From positions 62,001 through 126,000 of the forward strand of contig NZ_JARAMP010000009.1 in assembly GCF_028802875.1 (NCBI RefSeq): DNA of 64,000 nucleotides. The letters run 5' to 3'. Under the pieces are notes generated by a model. It was not told the DNA's origin, ran no database searches, and saw only the letters and a list, made by a program, of their open reading frames with translations. This DNA comes from Seohaeicola sp024304985. Lineage in GTDB: Bacteria; Pseudomonadota; Alphaproteobacteria; Rhodobacterales; Rhodobacteraceae. Shown here piece after piece: positions 34,011 through 42,926 of this stretch. The translations under genes and the position numbers were made by a program. Position 1 is the stretch's first letter, and each line of letters opens with the position of its first letter.

Positions 34011-35507
34011 GTGGGGCAGGCAAAATCTTTGGCGCAGCTTGGCCTGACCGCCAAATCGGGGCGCGAGGCGCAGATCACCGGCCTTGCCGTGGACAGCCGT
34101 CAGGTCAAGGATGGCTTCCTGTTCGCGGCGCTTCCGGGCACAAGGATGCACGGGGGGGAATTCATCCAATATGCCCTGCGGATGGGGGCGGGCGCGATCC
34201 TGACCGACGCGGAAGGCGCGCGTATCGCCGCCGCCGAACTGGCCGCATCACAGGCCGCGCTGATCGTGGCAGAAGACCCGCGTCAGGCATTGGCCTATGC
34301 CGCCGCCCTCTGGTTCGGGGCGCAGCCTGCCACGATGGTCGCCGTGACCGGGACCAATGGCAAGACATCGGTGTCCACCTTCACCCGTCAGATCTGGGAG
34401 GCGTTGGATCTGCCGGCTGTCAATCTTGGCACGACCGGGGTCGAGGGCGCGTATGAGGCCCCGCTTCAGCACACCACCCCCGAACCCATCACCCTGCACC
34501 GCGTGCTGGCCGAGGCCGCCGCCGCAGGCGTCACCCATGCCGCGATGGAGGCGTCAAGCCACGGTCTGGCGCAGCGGCGTCTGGACGGGGTGCAGCTGAT
34601 GGCGGCAGGCTTCACCAACCTGACGCAGGATCATCTGGATTATCACCCTGATTTTGCGGATTATTTCAACGCCAAGGCCGGGCTGTTCGGTCGCGTCTTG
34701 CCGGTGGATGGCACCGCGGTGATCAATATCGACGACGGCTATGGCCATCAGATGGCAGGTGTTGCGCGCACCCGCGGGCAGGAGGTCATCACAGTCGGCC
34801 GCCGCGACGGGGCCGATCTGCATCTGGTCTCGCAGCGGTTCGATGCGACGGGGCAGACCATCCTGATCCGGTTCAGAGGCAAGACCTACAGCGCCGATCT
34901 GGCGCTTCTGGGCGGGTTTCAGGCCGAAAACGTGCTGCTGGCCGCCGGGTTGGTCATCGCCTGCGGGGCCGATCCCGACCGCGTGTTCGAGACTTTGCCG
35001 CATCTGACAACCGTGCGGGGCCGGATGCAGCTGGCCGCGACACGTCAGAACGGGGCGGCGGTCTTTGTGGATTATGCCCACACCCCCGATGCAGTGGCGA
35101 CCGCACTCAAGGCGATGCGTCCGCATGTCATGGGCCGCCTCGTGGCCATCGTGGGCGCAGGCGGCGACCGCGACACGACCAAGCGGCCCCTGATGGGGGC
35201 GGCGGCGGCGGAACATGCCGATGAGGTGATCGTGACCGATGACAACCCCCGCTCGGAAGATCCGGCCCTGATCCGTGCCGCCGTCATGGCGGGCATTCCG
35301 GCCGAGGCGCGCGTGCATGTGCGCGAGGTGGGCGACCGCGCCGAAGCGATCCTGCGCGGCGTCGATGCGCTGGGTCCGGGCGACGCGCTGCTGATTGCGG
35401 GCAAGGGACATGAGACCGGCCAGACCGTCGGCGATATGGTCCTGCCTTTCGACGATGTGGAACAGGCCAGCGTGGCCGTGGCCGCCTTGGACGGGAGGCT
35501 GGCATGA
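34011..35507 (+). CDS. murE: UDP-MurNAc-L-Ala-D-Glu:meso-diaminopimelate ligase
   Basis: This is a 498-residue Mur ligase with a GTG start. The ATP loop is GTNGKTS at 114-120; THAAMEASSHGLAQRR and the FVDYAHTPDA motif carry catalytic residues. The DNPRSEDP motif near residue 410 is specific for meso-DAP rather than lysine, matching a Gram-negative wall. murF overlaps its last 4 bases. Confidence 0.96.
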   Translation: MGQAKSLAQLGLTAKSGREAQITGLAVDSRQVKDGFLFAALPGTRMHGGEFIQYALRMGAGAILTDAEGARIAAAELAASQAALIVAEDPRQALAYAAALWFGAQPATMVAVTGTNGKTSVSTFTRQIWEALDLPAVNLGTTGVEGAYEAPLQHTTPEPITLHRVLAEAAAAGVTHAAMEASSHGLAQRRLDGVQLMAAGFTNLTQDHLDYHPDFADYFNAKAGLFGRVLPVDGTAVINIDDGYGHQMAGVARTRGQEVITVGRRDGADLHLVSQRFDATGQTILIRFRGKTYSADLALLGGFQAENVLLAAGLVIACGADPDRVFETLPHLTTVRGRMQLAATRQNGAAVFVDYAHTPDAVATALKAMRPHVMGRLVAIVGAGGDRDTTKRPLMGAAAAEHADEVIVTDDNPRSEDPALIRAAVMAGIPAEARVHVREVGDRAEAILRGVDALGPGDALLIAGKGHETGQTVGDMVLPFDDVEQASVAVAALDGRLA

Positions 35508-36952
35508 CCCCTCTCTGGACAGCCGCCGACGCCGTGGCCGCGACAGGTGGGCAGTCAACCGTTGACTGGCAGGCGATGGGTGTGTCCATCGACACGCGCA
35601 CGATCCAGCCCGGTGATCTGTTTGTGGCGCTGAAGGCGGCGCGGGATGGGCACGAATTCGTGGCCCAGGCCCTGGCCAAGGGCGCGGCAGCAGCCTTGGT
35701 CACGCATCGCCCCGACGGCGTGGCCGCCGATGCCCCCTTGCTGATCGTGCCGGATGTGCTGCGCGGGCTTGAGGATATGGGCCGCGCGGCCCGTGCCCGC
35801 ACGACAGCCCGCGTCGTGGCCGTGACCGGATCGGTGGGCAAGACCTCGACCAAGGAAATGCTGCGCTGCGTCCTGTCAGGGCAGGGGCGCACCCATGCGG
35901 CGGAAGCCAGCTACAACAACCACTGGGGCGTGCCGCTGACGCTGGCGCGGATGCCCGCCGACACCGAATTCGCGGTGATCGAGATCGGCATGAACCACCC
36001 CGGCGAGATCGCGCCTCTGGCACAGATGGCACGGCCCCATGTGGCCATGGTCACGATCGTCGCCGCAGCGCATCTTGAGGCCTTCGAGAATCTGGACGGC
36101 ATCGCCCATGAGAAAGCCTCGATCCTGACGGGGCTGGAACCGGGCGGCGTGGCGGTGCTGAACGGGGATCTGGCCACCTCGCCCATCCTGCTGGACTGGG
36201 CCACGCGCCATGCTGCGCGCACGATCACATTCGGCGAAACACCCGGCGTGCATCACCGCGTGACCGAGATCACGCTCTGCGACCAGACCACGGTCGTGCA
36301 TGGGCGCGCGTGGCGGCGACCTGTGCTGTTCAAGGTCCACGCGCCGGGGCGGCATTTCGCGGTCAACGCCATGGGCGTGATGGCGGTCGCCCATGCGCTG
36401 CATCTGAACCCGGTTCTGGCGGCCAATGATCTGGGATCGTGGCAGCCGCCCGCCGGGCGCGGCACGCGGGAACGCTATCTTCTCGATCCGCTGACGGATG
36501 ATCTCTATTTCGACCTGATCGACGACGCGTTCAACGCGAACCCCACCTCGATGGAAGCCTCGCTCGAAGTGCTGGCCGCCGCCGCGCCGCGTGACGGTCT
36601 GGGCCGCGTCAAGCAGGGACGCCGCATCGCCGTGCTGGGGGACATGCTCGAACTCGGCCCCGACGAAATCGCGCTGCATGAAGGGCTTGCCGCCTCGCCG
36701 CATATGGCCAAGCTCAGCCTTGTGCATTGTGTCGGCCACCGGATGCGCGCCCTGTGGGAGGCGCTGCCACAGGCCAAGCGCGGCGACTGGGCCGAAAGCG
36801 CGGATGCGCTGGCGGCACGGGCGCATCGGCTGGTGGACGCAGGGGATATCCTGCTGGTGAAGGGATCGAAGGGCAGCAAGGTCAGTCTGGTGGTTGACGC
36901 GCTGCGCAAACTGGGCCATGCCGCGCCGCAATCGGACAAAGGGACAGATTAG
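35504..36952 (+). CDS. murF: UDP-MurNAc-tripeptide:D-Ala-D-Ala ligase
   Basis: This is a 482-residue ligase that adds D-Ala-D-Ala to the tripeptide precursor. The ATP loop is VTGSVGKTSTKEML near residue 107. Then AEASYNNHWGVPLTLARM (the NNxxG substrate motif), EIGMNHPGEIAPL, DAFNANPTSMEASLEVLA and VLGDMLELG follow. The start overlaps murE, and mraY starts at the next base after its stop. Confidence 0.96.
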   Translation: MTPLWTAADAVAATGGQSTVDWQAMGVSIDTRTIQPGDLFVALKAARDGHEFVAQALAKGAAAALVTHRPDGVAADAPLLIVPDVLRGLEDMGRAARARTTARVVAVTGSVGKTSTKEMLRCVLSGQGRTHAAEASYNNHWGVPLTLARMPADTEFAVIEIGMNHPGEIAPLAQMARPHVAMVTIVAAAHLEAFENLDGIAHEKASILTGLEPGGVAVLNGDLATSPILLDWATRHAARTITFGETPGVHHRVTEITLCDQTTVVHGRAWRRPVLFKVHAPGRHFAVNAMGVMAVAHALHLNPVLAANDLGSWQPPAGRGTRERYLLDPLTDDLYFDLIDDAFNANPTSMEASLEVLAAAAPRDGLGRVKQGRRIAVLGDMLELGPDEIALHEGLAASPHMAKLSLVHCVGHRMRALWEALPQAKRGDWAESADALAARAHRLVDAGDILLVKGSKGSKVSLVVDALRKLGHAAPQSDKGTD

Positions 36953-38035
36953 ATGCTTTACTGGTTGACCGCGCTTTCGGACGGCGGCGATTTCTTCAAC
37001 CTGTTCCGCTATATCACCTTCCGGGCGGGCGGGTCCTTCATGACCGCGCTGATCTTCGGCTTCCTGTTCGGCCGTCCCCTGATCAACGTGCTGCGCAAGC
37101 GGCAGGGCAAGGGCCAGCCGATCCGCAACGATGGCCCCGAAGGGCATTTCGTCAAGGCGGGCACACCCACGATGGGGGGCCTGCTGATCGTGGGCGCGCT
37201 GCTGACCTCGACCCTGATGTGGGCGCGGCTGGACAACCCGTTCATCTGGATCGTGCTTTTCGTCACCATGTCCTTCGCCGCCATCGGCTTTGCCGATGAC
37301 TATGCCAAGGTCTCCAAGCAGAACACCAAGGGTGTCTCAGGCAAGGTGCGCATGGCGCTGGGTCTACTGGTCGCGGCCATTGCTGGCTATTGGGCCGCGC
37401 AATACCACCCCGATGCGCTGACCAACAAGCTGGCCTTCCCGGTGTTCAAGGAAACCCTGCTGAACCTTGGCTTTCTGTTCGTGCCCTTCGCGATGATCGT
37501 GATCGTGGGGGCGGCCAATGCGGTGAACCTGACCGATGGTCTGGACGGGCTGGCCATCATGCCCGTGATGATCGCGTCCGGAACGCTGGGCATCATCGCC
37601 TATGCGGTGGGGCGCGTGGACTTTACCGAGTATCTGGACGTCCATTACGTCCCCGGCACGGGCGAGATTCTGGTCTTTGTCGCCGGTCTGATCGGCGGGG
37701 GGTTGGGCTTTTTGTGGTATAACGCTCCGCCCGCGGCGGTGTTCATGGGCGATACCGGGTCGCTGGCTCTGGGCGGCGCGCTGGGGGCCATCGCCGTCTC
37801 CACCAAGCACGAGATCGTGCTGGCCATCGTCGGCGGCCTTTTCGTGGTCGAGGCGCTGAGCGTGATCATCCAGGTGCTTTACTTCAAACGCACCGGGAAA
37901 CGCGTCTTCCTGATGGCCCCGATCCATCACCATTACGAGAAGAAGGGCTGGGCGGAATCCACCATCGTGATCCGCTTCTGGATCATCTCGCTGATCCTTG
38001 CCATGATCGGTCTGGCCACGCTCAAGGTGCGCTGA
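36953..38035 (+). CDS. mraY: phospho-N-acetylmuramoyl-pentapeptide transferase
   Basis: This is a 360-residue, ten-helix membrane enzyme that forms lipid I from UDP-MurNAc-pentapeptide and undecaprenyl phosphate. Motifs are KAGTPTMGGLLIV, FADDYAKVSKQNTKGVSGK (the DDxxK site), NLTDGLDGLA, FMGDTGSLALGGALG, and MAPIHHHYEKKGWAESTIVIRFW. Its TGA overlaps the next start in TGATG. Confidence 0.97.
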   Translation: MLYWLTALSDGGDFFNLFRYITFRAGGSFMTALIFGFLFGRPLINVLRKRQGKGQPIRNDGPEGHFVKAGTPTMGGLLIVGALLTSTLMWARLDNPFIWIVLFVTMSFAAIGFADDYAKVSKQNTKGVSGKVRMALGLLVAAIAGYWAAQYHPDALTNKLAFPVFKETLLNLGFLFVPFAMIVIVGAANAVNLTDGLDGLAIMPVMIASGTLGIIAYAVGRVDFTEYLDVHYVPGTGEILVFVAGLIGGGLGFLWYNAPPAAVFMGDTGSLALGGALGAIAVSTKHEIVLAIVGGLFVVEALSVIIQVLYFKRTGKRVFLMAPIHHHYEKKGWAESTIVIRFWIISLILAMIGLATLKVR

Positions 38036-38457
38036 TGGCAGGGCCCGGCGGCCCGGTCCGGGACCGCGCCGCGATGATCGCGGGGATGAACCCGGTGCCG
38101 GACCCGCAGGTCTATGAATTCTGCACCTTTCGCGATGGGCAGGCGGACGCGGAGACCCGCGCCGCTGCCTTGGCCAGTTTCGTCGAGGATGAGGGGCTGT
38201 CGCTGATCCTGCGGCAGCCGGACGCGCGGCGCGCCGGGATCGCGCCGGGTCTTGCGATGCGGCGGATCACCTTGTCGGTCCATTCTGCGCTGGACGGGGT
38301 CGGGCTGACCGCCGCCGTAGCCTCGGTGATGGCCGATCACGGCATCGCCTGCAACATGGTTGCGGCCTATCACCATGACCATGTCTTCGTGCCGCTGGAT
38401 GATGCCGCGCGGGCGCTGGATCTGCTGCGCGGGCTGGCGCGCCGCACGGCAGGCTGA
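38035..38457 (+). CDS. ACT-domain-like small protein in the dcw cluster
   Basis: This is a 140-residue protein. The central part (MRRITLSVHSALDGVGLTAAVASVMADHGIACNMVAAYHHDHVFVPLDDAARALDLLRGLA) reads as one ACT/CASTOR-like beta-alpha-beta-beta-alpha-beta domain that binds small ligands, often amino acids. Its ATG overlaps the mraY stop, giving tight coupling. No role in wall synthesis is known to me; a ligand sensor is an inference. It precedes a minus-strand gene, so the plus-strand run is interrupted before murD. Confidence 0.7.
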   Translation: MAGPGGPVRDRAAMIAGMNPVPDPQVYEFCTFRDGQADAETRAAALASFVEDEGLSLILRQPDARRAGIAPGLAMRRITLSVHSALDGVGLTAAVASVMADHGIACNMVAAYHHDHVFVPLDDAARALDLLRGLARRTAG

Positions 38458-38499
38458 GGCGGCAACCTCTCTTGCCCCTTGCGGGGCCTGTTCGGTGGA

Positions 38500-38886
38500 T
38501 CAATCGTTGATCGAGGCGTCGAATTGCACCGTTGTGCTGGTGCTGTCAGCGCCATGCATGAAGCTGATCTGCCCGTTCTGCACACGCCCGCCCGAAAACT
38601 CGATCAGGCGGCGGTCCATGCCCTCGGCAGCCGGTTTCACCTGATAGGGCCCCTTTTCCAGCGCCGCGCGCCATGTATCGGCCAGCGAGTCGGGATCTTC
38701 GTCCGTGGTGAAGGACAGCATCCGGTTGGCCGACCCGATGCTGCGGTCGATCACGATCTCCATGTCCTGCGGCAACGCGATCTCCTCGGGGATCCAGGTA
38801 TGTGTCGTCTGGTCGGCAAAGGCCGGTGCCAGCGTCAGGCAAAGGGCTGCAAGGGCAAGGCGGGCAGTGCGTTCAACGTTTTTCAT
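38500..38886 (-). CDS. small exported hypothetical protein
   Basis: This is a 128-residue protein starting at MKNVERTARLALAALCL, a signal peptide with cleavage near AFA-DQ at about 24. The upstream frame to 38946 lacks family-like sequence. The mature domain (TTHTWIPEEIALPQDMEIVIDRSIGSANRMLSFTTDEDPDSLADTWRAALEKGPYQVKPA) is a compact periplasmic domain with no family I recognise. It is convergent with the ACT-like gene and is on the opposite strand inside the dcw cluster. Confidence 0.7.
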   Translation of the reverse strand: MKNVERTARLALAALCLTLAPAFADQTTHTWIPEEIALPQDMEIVIDRSIGSANRMLSFTTDEDPDSLADTWRAALEKGPYQVKPAAEGMDRRLIEFSGGRVQNGQISFMHGADSTSTTVQFDASIND

Positions 38887-39024
38887 GCTGCAAAGATAGG
38901 TCAACAGGCCCGCGATGCCAACCTTATGGCCGGATAGACAGAGCATCGGCGATCTTCTGCCCGCCCTTGCGGTCCATCAGGGCGCGTCGCATTGTCTGAA
39001 CCGATCAGACAGCAGGAGCGACAG

Positions 39025-40428
39025 ATGATTCCGGTGCGCGGACATGAGGGGCAGACACTGGCGGTATTGGGGCTGGGCCGATCCGGTTTGGCCACGGCGC
39101 GCAGCCTTGCGGCGGGTGGGGCAACCCCTGTCTGCTGGGATGACAACGCCGCCGCGCGCGACCGCGCCGAGGCCGAGGGTTTCACCATCCGCGACCTGAC
39201 CCGCGCCGGTGCCTTCGATGACATCGCGAGCCTCATCGTCAGCCCCGGCATCCCGCATCTCTACCCCGAACCCAACCGGGTGATCCGCGCCGCCTATGAG
39301 GCGGGGGTGCCGGTCGATAACGATATCGGGCTGTTCTTCCGCTCTCTCGCCGTCAGCGAGTGGGAGGATTTCGACACATCCCCCCGCGTCATCGCCATCA
39401 CCGGGTCCAACGGAAAATCCACCACATCGGCCCTGATCCATCACATTCTGGAACAGGCCGGGCGGTCTGCGCAACTGGCGGGCAATATCGGACGCGGCGT
39501 GCTGGATATCGACCCGCCCGAGGATGGCGGCGTCGTGGTGCTGGAACTGTCCAGCTACCAGACGGATCTGGCCCGCGCCTTGACGCCGGATGTGGCGGTC
39601 TTCACCAATCTCAGCCCCGACCATCTGGACCGTCACGCCGGCATGGGCGGCTATTTCGCGGCCAAGCGGCGTCTCTTTGCCGAAGGCGGGCCGGACCGTG
39701 CCGTGATCGGTGTGGATGAGGTCGAGGGGCTTTATCTGGCCAACCAACTCTCGGAAGGTCCCGCCGATGACCGGGTGATCCGTGTATCCGCCGCGCAGAA
39801 ACTGACCGGGCCGGGCTGGCATGTCTTTGCGCGCAAGGGGTTTCTGGCGGAATGGCGCAAGGGCAAGCAGGTGGCCGCCATCGACCTGCGCCCCATGCAG
39901 GGCCTGCCCGGAGCGCATAACCACCAGAACGCCTGCGCCGCCTATGCCGCAGCCCGCACGCTGGGACTGGCGCCGCGCGTGATCGAGGCGGGGCTGGCCA
40001 GCTATCCGGGCCTGCCGCATCGCAGCCAGACCATCGCCGAGGCGGGTGGGGTGCGCTATGTGAACGACAGCAAGGCCACCAATGTGGACAGCGCCGCCAA
40101 GGCGCTGGCGGCTTTCGACAAGGTCCGCTGGATCTGCGGCGGGCTGGAGAAGGAGGGCGGGCTGGACGGTCTGCGCGCCTCATTGGGTTCGGTGGTGAAG
40201 GCCTATGTCATCGGGCGCGAGGCGGCGGGGTTCGCCCTGCAATTGCCCGAGGTGGAGACGGAAATCTGCACCACGATGGAGATGGCGGTGGCTCGCGCCA
40301 TGGCCGAAGCACAACCCGGAGAGGTGGTCTTGCTGGCCCCTGCGGCAGCGAGTTTCGACCAATACGACAACTTCGAGAAACGCGGCGAGGATTTCGCGGC
40401 ACGCGTGAAGGCGGCGCTGAAGGGGTAG
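39025..40428 (+). CDS. murD: UDP-MurNAc-L-alanine:D-glutamate ligase
   Basis: This is a 467-residue ligase; the start at 39025 has AGGAG 8 bases upstream, and the longer frame adds only 11 residues. It has a Rossmann N-terminus (LAVLGLGRSGLATARSL), the SPGIP motif, ATP loop ITGSNGKSTTSALI, LELSSYQTD, NLSPDHLDRH, HNHQNACAAYAA and a late NDSKATNVDSA motif. Because the small minus-strand gene lies upstream, it may have its own promoter. Confidence 0.96.
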   Translation: MIPVRGHEGQTLAVLGLGRSGLATARSLAAGGATPVCWDDNAAARDRAEAEGFTIRDLTRAGAFDDIASLIVSPGIPHLYPEPNRVIRAAYEAGVPVDNDIGLFFRSLAVSEWEDFDTSPRVIAITGSNGKSTTSALIHHILEQAGRSAQLAGNIGRGVLDIDPPEDGGVVVLELSSYQTDLARALTPDVAVFTNLSPDHLDRHAGMGGYFAAKRRLFAEGGPDRAVIGVDEVEGLYLANQLSEGPADDRVIRVSAAQKLTGPGWHVFARKGFLAEWRKGKQVAAIDLRPMQGLPGAHNHQNACAAYAAARTLGLAPRVIEAGLASYPGLPHRSQTIAEAGGVRYVNDSKATNVDSAAKALAAFDKVRWICGGLEKEGGLDGLRASLGSVVKAYVIGREAAGFALQLPEVETEICTTMEMAVARAMAEAQPGEVVLLAPAAASFDQYDNFEKRGEDFAARVKAALKG

Positions 40429-40446
40429 GGGGTTTCCCCGCGCGGC

Positions 40447-41628
40447 TTACCCCCTTGCCGCGATATCCCTTCCCGCCGCCACGCCACTCGACCAGGCCCA
40501 TTGGAAGTTGTAGCCGCCCAGCCAGCCGGTCACGTCTACGGCCTCGCCGATGAAATAGAGGTCGGGCACGGTCTTGGACATCATGGATTGCGAGGACAGC
40601 CCGTCGGTATCGACCCCGCCAAGGGTCACTTCGGCGGTGCGGTAGCCCTCGGACCCGGTCGGCGTCAGCTCCCACCCGGTCAGGCGATCCGCCAGCGCGC
40701 GCAGTTTCACATCGTTCTGATCGGCCAGATTGCCCGTCAGCGCCCAATCCGTGGCCAGATGATCGGCCAGCCGCCCCGGCAGCATCTGCGCCAGCACCGT
40801 CTGCATCTGCCGCCGCCCGCTCTCCTGCCGCTGGGCGCGCAGCAGCGCATAGGGATCGGCGCCGGGCATCAGGTTGACGCGGATACTTTCGCCCTCGACC
40901 CAATAGCTTGAGATTTGCAGGATGGCAGGACCCGACAGCCCGCGATGGGTGAAGAGCATCGCTTCGGCAAAGCTGGTCGCGTGGCAGGCGGCGGTGACGG
41001 GCAAGGCCACGCCTGCCAAGGGCGCGAAACGATCCGGCTGGAAGGTAAGGGGCACAAGGGCAGGGCGGATATCTGTCAGCGCATGGCCGAACTGGCGCGC
41101 GATGTCATAGGCCAGACCCGTCGCGCCCATCTTGGGGATCGACTTGCCGCCCGTCGCCACGATCAGGTGCGCGGCCCGCACCACGACCTGCCGCCCCTCC
41201 CGCTCCAGCGTCACGGCAAAACCTGCGTCATCCCGCGCCACGGACAATACAGCCGTGGACAGCCACAGATCCGCACCTGCCGCCTTCATCTCGGCCAGCA
41301 GCATCGCCACGATCTCTTTCGCTGACCCGTCGCAGAACAACTGCCCCAAGGTCTTTTCATGCCATGCGATACCGTGGCGCGCCACAAGGTCCAGAAAATC
41401 CCACTGGGTATAGCGTTTCAACGCCGATTTGCAGAAATGCGGGTTGCGGCTGAGGAAATTGGCTGGGGACGCGTGAAGGTTGGTGAAATTGCACCGCCCG
41501 CCGCCGGAAATGCGGATCTTCTCGCCCGGTGCCTTTGCGTGATCCACGACCAGAACCCGGCCCCCCGCATGGGCGGCCGCCATCAGCCCTGCGGCCCCGG
41601 CACCAAGGATCAGCGTGTCAACCTGCAT
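40447..41628 (-). CDS. BaiN/HI0933-family flavoprotein
   Basis: This is a 393-residue FAD/NAD(P)-dependent oxidoreductase. It starts at MQVDTLILGAGAAGLMAAAHAGG, the dinucleotide-binding loop. The family signature ISGGGRCNFTNLHASPANFLSRNPHF is present, followed by LGQLFCDGSAKEIVAML, VATGGKSIPKMGATGLAYDIARQFGH and a C-terminal GEAVDVTGWLGGYNFQWAWSSG. Homologues are reductases of varied substrates with no assigned role here. It sits on the minus strand between murD and ftsW. Confidence 0.88.
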   Translation of the reverse strand: MQVDTLILGAGAAGLMAAAHAGGRVLVVDHAKAPGEKIRISGGGRCNFTNLHASPANFLSRNPHFCKSALKRYTQWDFLDLVARHGIAWHEKTLGQLFCDGSAKEIVAMLLAEMKAAGADLWLSTAVLSVARDDAGFAVTLEREGRQVVVRAAHLIVATGGKSIPKMGATGLAYDIARQFGHALTDIRPALVPLTFQPDRFAPLAGVALPVTAACHATSFAEAMLFTHRGLSGPAILQISSYWVEGESIRVNLMPGADPYALLRAQRQESGRRQMQTVLAQMLPGRLADHLATDWALTGNLADQNDVKLRALADRLTGWELTPTGSEGYRTAEVTLGGVDTDGLSSQSMMSKTVPDLYFIGEAVDVTGWLGGYNFQWAWSSGVAAGRDIAARG

Positions 41629-41759
41629 GGACGGGCAGGTGGCGCGATTTGCCCGCCAAGGCAAGGGGATAAGGCTTTCATTGCGGTTATTTTCGCGCTA
41701 CACTTGCACCCAGACCCCGCAAAGGGGCGATATTCGAGGCAGTGTACGGCGGTTAACCC

Positions 41760-42926
41760 ATGACAGAGATGGTCTATGGCTCGGTTCCGGTCAGGAACGT
41801 AGAGCCTGTTCTTCCCAAATGGTGGCGCACCATCGACCGCTGGTCGATGTCCTGCATCCTGATCCTGTTCGGAATCGGGTTGCTGCTGGGCTTTGCCGCC
41901 TCGCCGCCTCTGGCCTCCAAGAACGGGCTGGCGCCATTCCACTATGTCGAACGGCAGGCCATGTTCGGCAGCGTCGCGCTGATCGTGATGTTCCTCACCT
42001 CGATGATGAGCCCGCTTCTGGTGCGGCGTCTGGCGGTGGTGGGCTTCACCCTTGCTTTCATTTCGCTGATCGGGCTGCCCTTCTTCGGCACCGATTTCGG
42101 CAAGGGCGCGATGCGCTGGTATTCGCTGGGCTTTGCCAGCGTGCAGCCGTCCGAATTCCTCAAGCCCGGTTTCATCGTCGTGGCCGCATGGATGCTGGCC
42201 GCGGGGCAAGAGATCAACGGCCCGCCCGGTCGCCTCTGGTCGCTGATGCTGGCCGCCGCCATCGTGCTTTTGCTGGCCTTTCAACCCGATTTCGGGCAGG
42301 CGGCGCTGGTGCTGTTCGGCTGGGGTGTGATGTATTTCGTGGCAGGTGCGCCGATGGTCCTTCTGGTGGCGATGGCCGGGCTGGTCGTGCTGGGCGGCAC
42401 CTTCGCCTATGAGAATTCCGAACATTTCGCCCGCCGCATCGACGGCTTCCTGACCCCCGACGTGGACCCGCGCACGCAGCTGGGCTATGCCACCAACGCC
42501 ATTCAGGAGGGCGGCTTTTTCGGCGTCGGCGTCGGCGGGGGCGAGGTGAAGTGGTCGCTGCCTGACGCGCATACCGACTTCATCATCGCCGTCGCGGCCG
42601 AGGAATATGGCCTTGTCCTCGTCCTGTGCATCATCCTGCTCTATGCCAGTGTGGTCGTGCGCTCGCTGCTGCGTCTGATGCGCGAGCGTGATCCCTTCAT
42701 CCGGCTGGCCGGCACGGGGCTGGCCTGCATGTTCGGCGTGCAGGCGATGATCAACATGGGCGTGGCCGTGCGCCTGCTGCCCGCCAAGGGCATGACCTTG
42801 CCCTTCGTCAGCTATGGTGGCTCGTCCCTGATCGCGGGCGGCATCGCCGTCGGCATGCTGCTGGCCTTCACCCGCACCCGTCCGCAGGGCGAGATCGGAG
42901 ACATCCTGAGAGGGCGCATCCGATGA
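41760..42926 (+). CDS. ftsW: septal peptidoglycan polymerase FtsW
   Basis: This is a 388-residue SEDS-family membrane glycosyltransferase with about ten helices. Visible family motifs are GFASVQPSEFLKPGFIVVAAW, FQPDFGQAALVLFGW, the RIDGFLTPDVDPRTQLGYATNAIQEGGFFGVGVGGGEVKWSLPDAHTDFIIAVAAEEYG segment and LLPAKGMTLPFVSYGGSS. It polymerises lipid II together with FtsI. Its end overlaps murG by 4 bases. Confidence 0.96.
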   Translation: MTEMVYGSVPVRNVEPVLPKWWRTIDRWSMSCILILFGIGLLLGFAASPPLASKNGLAPFHYVERQAMFGSVALIVMFLTSMMSPLLVRRLAVVGFTLAFISLIGLPFFGTDFGKGAMRWYSLGFASVQPSEFLKPGFIVVAAWMLAAGQEINGPPGRLWSLMLAAAIVLLLAFQPDFGQAALVLFGWGVMYFVAGAPMVLLVAMAGLVVLGGTFAYENSEHFARRIDGFLTPDVDPRTQLGYATNAIQEGGFFGVGVGGGEVKWSLPDAHTDFIIAVAAEEYGLVLVLCIILLYASVVVRSLLRLMRERDPFIRLAGTGLACMFGVQAMINMGVAVRLLPAKGMTLPFVSYGGSSLIAGGIAVGMLLAFTRTRPQGEIGDILRGRIR

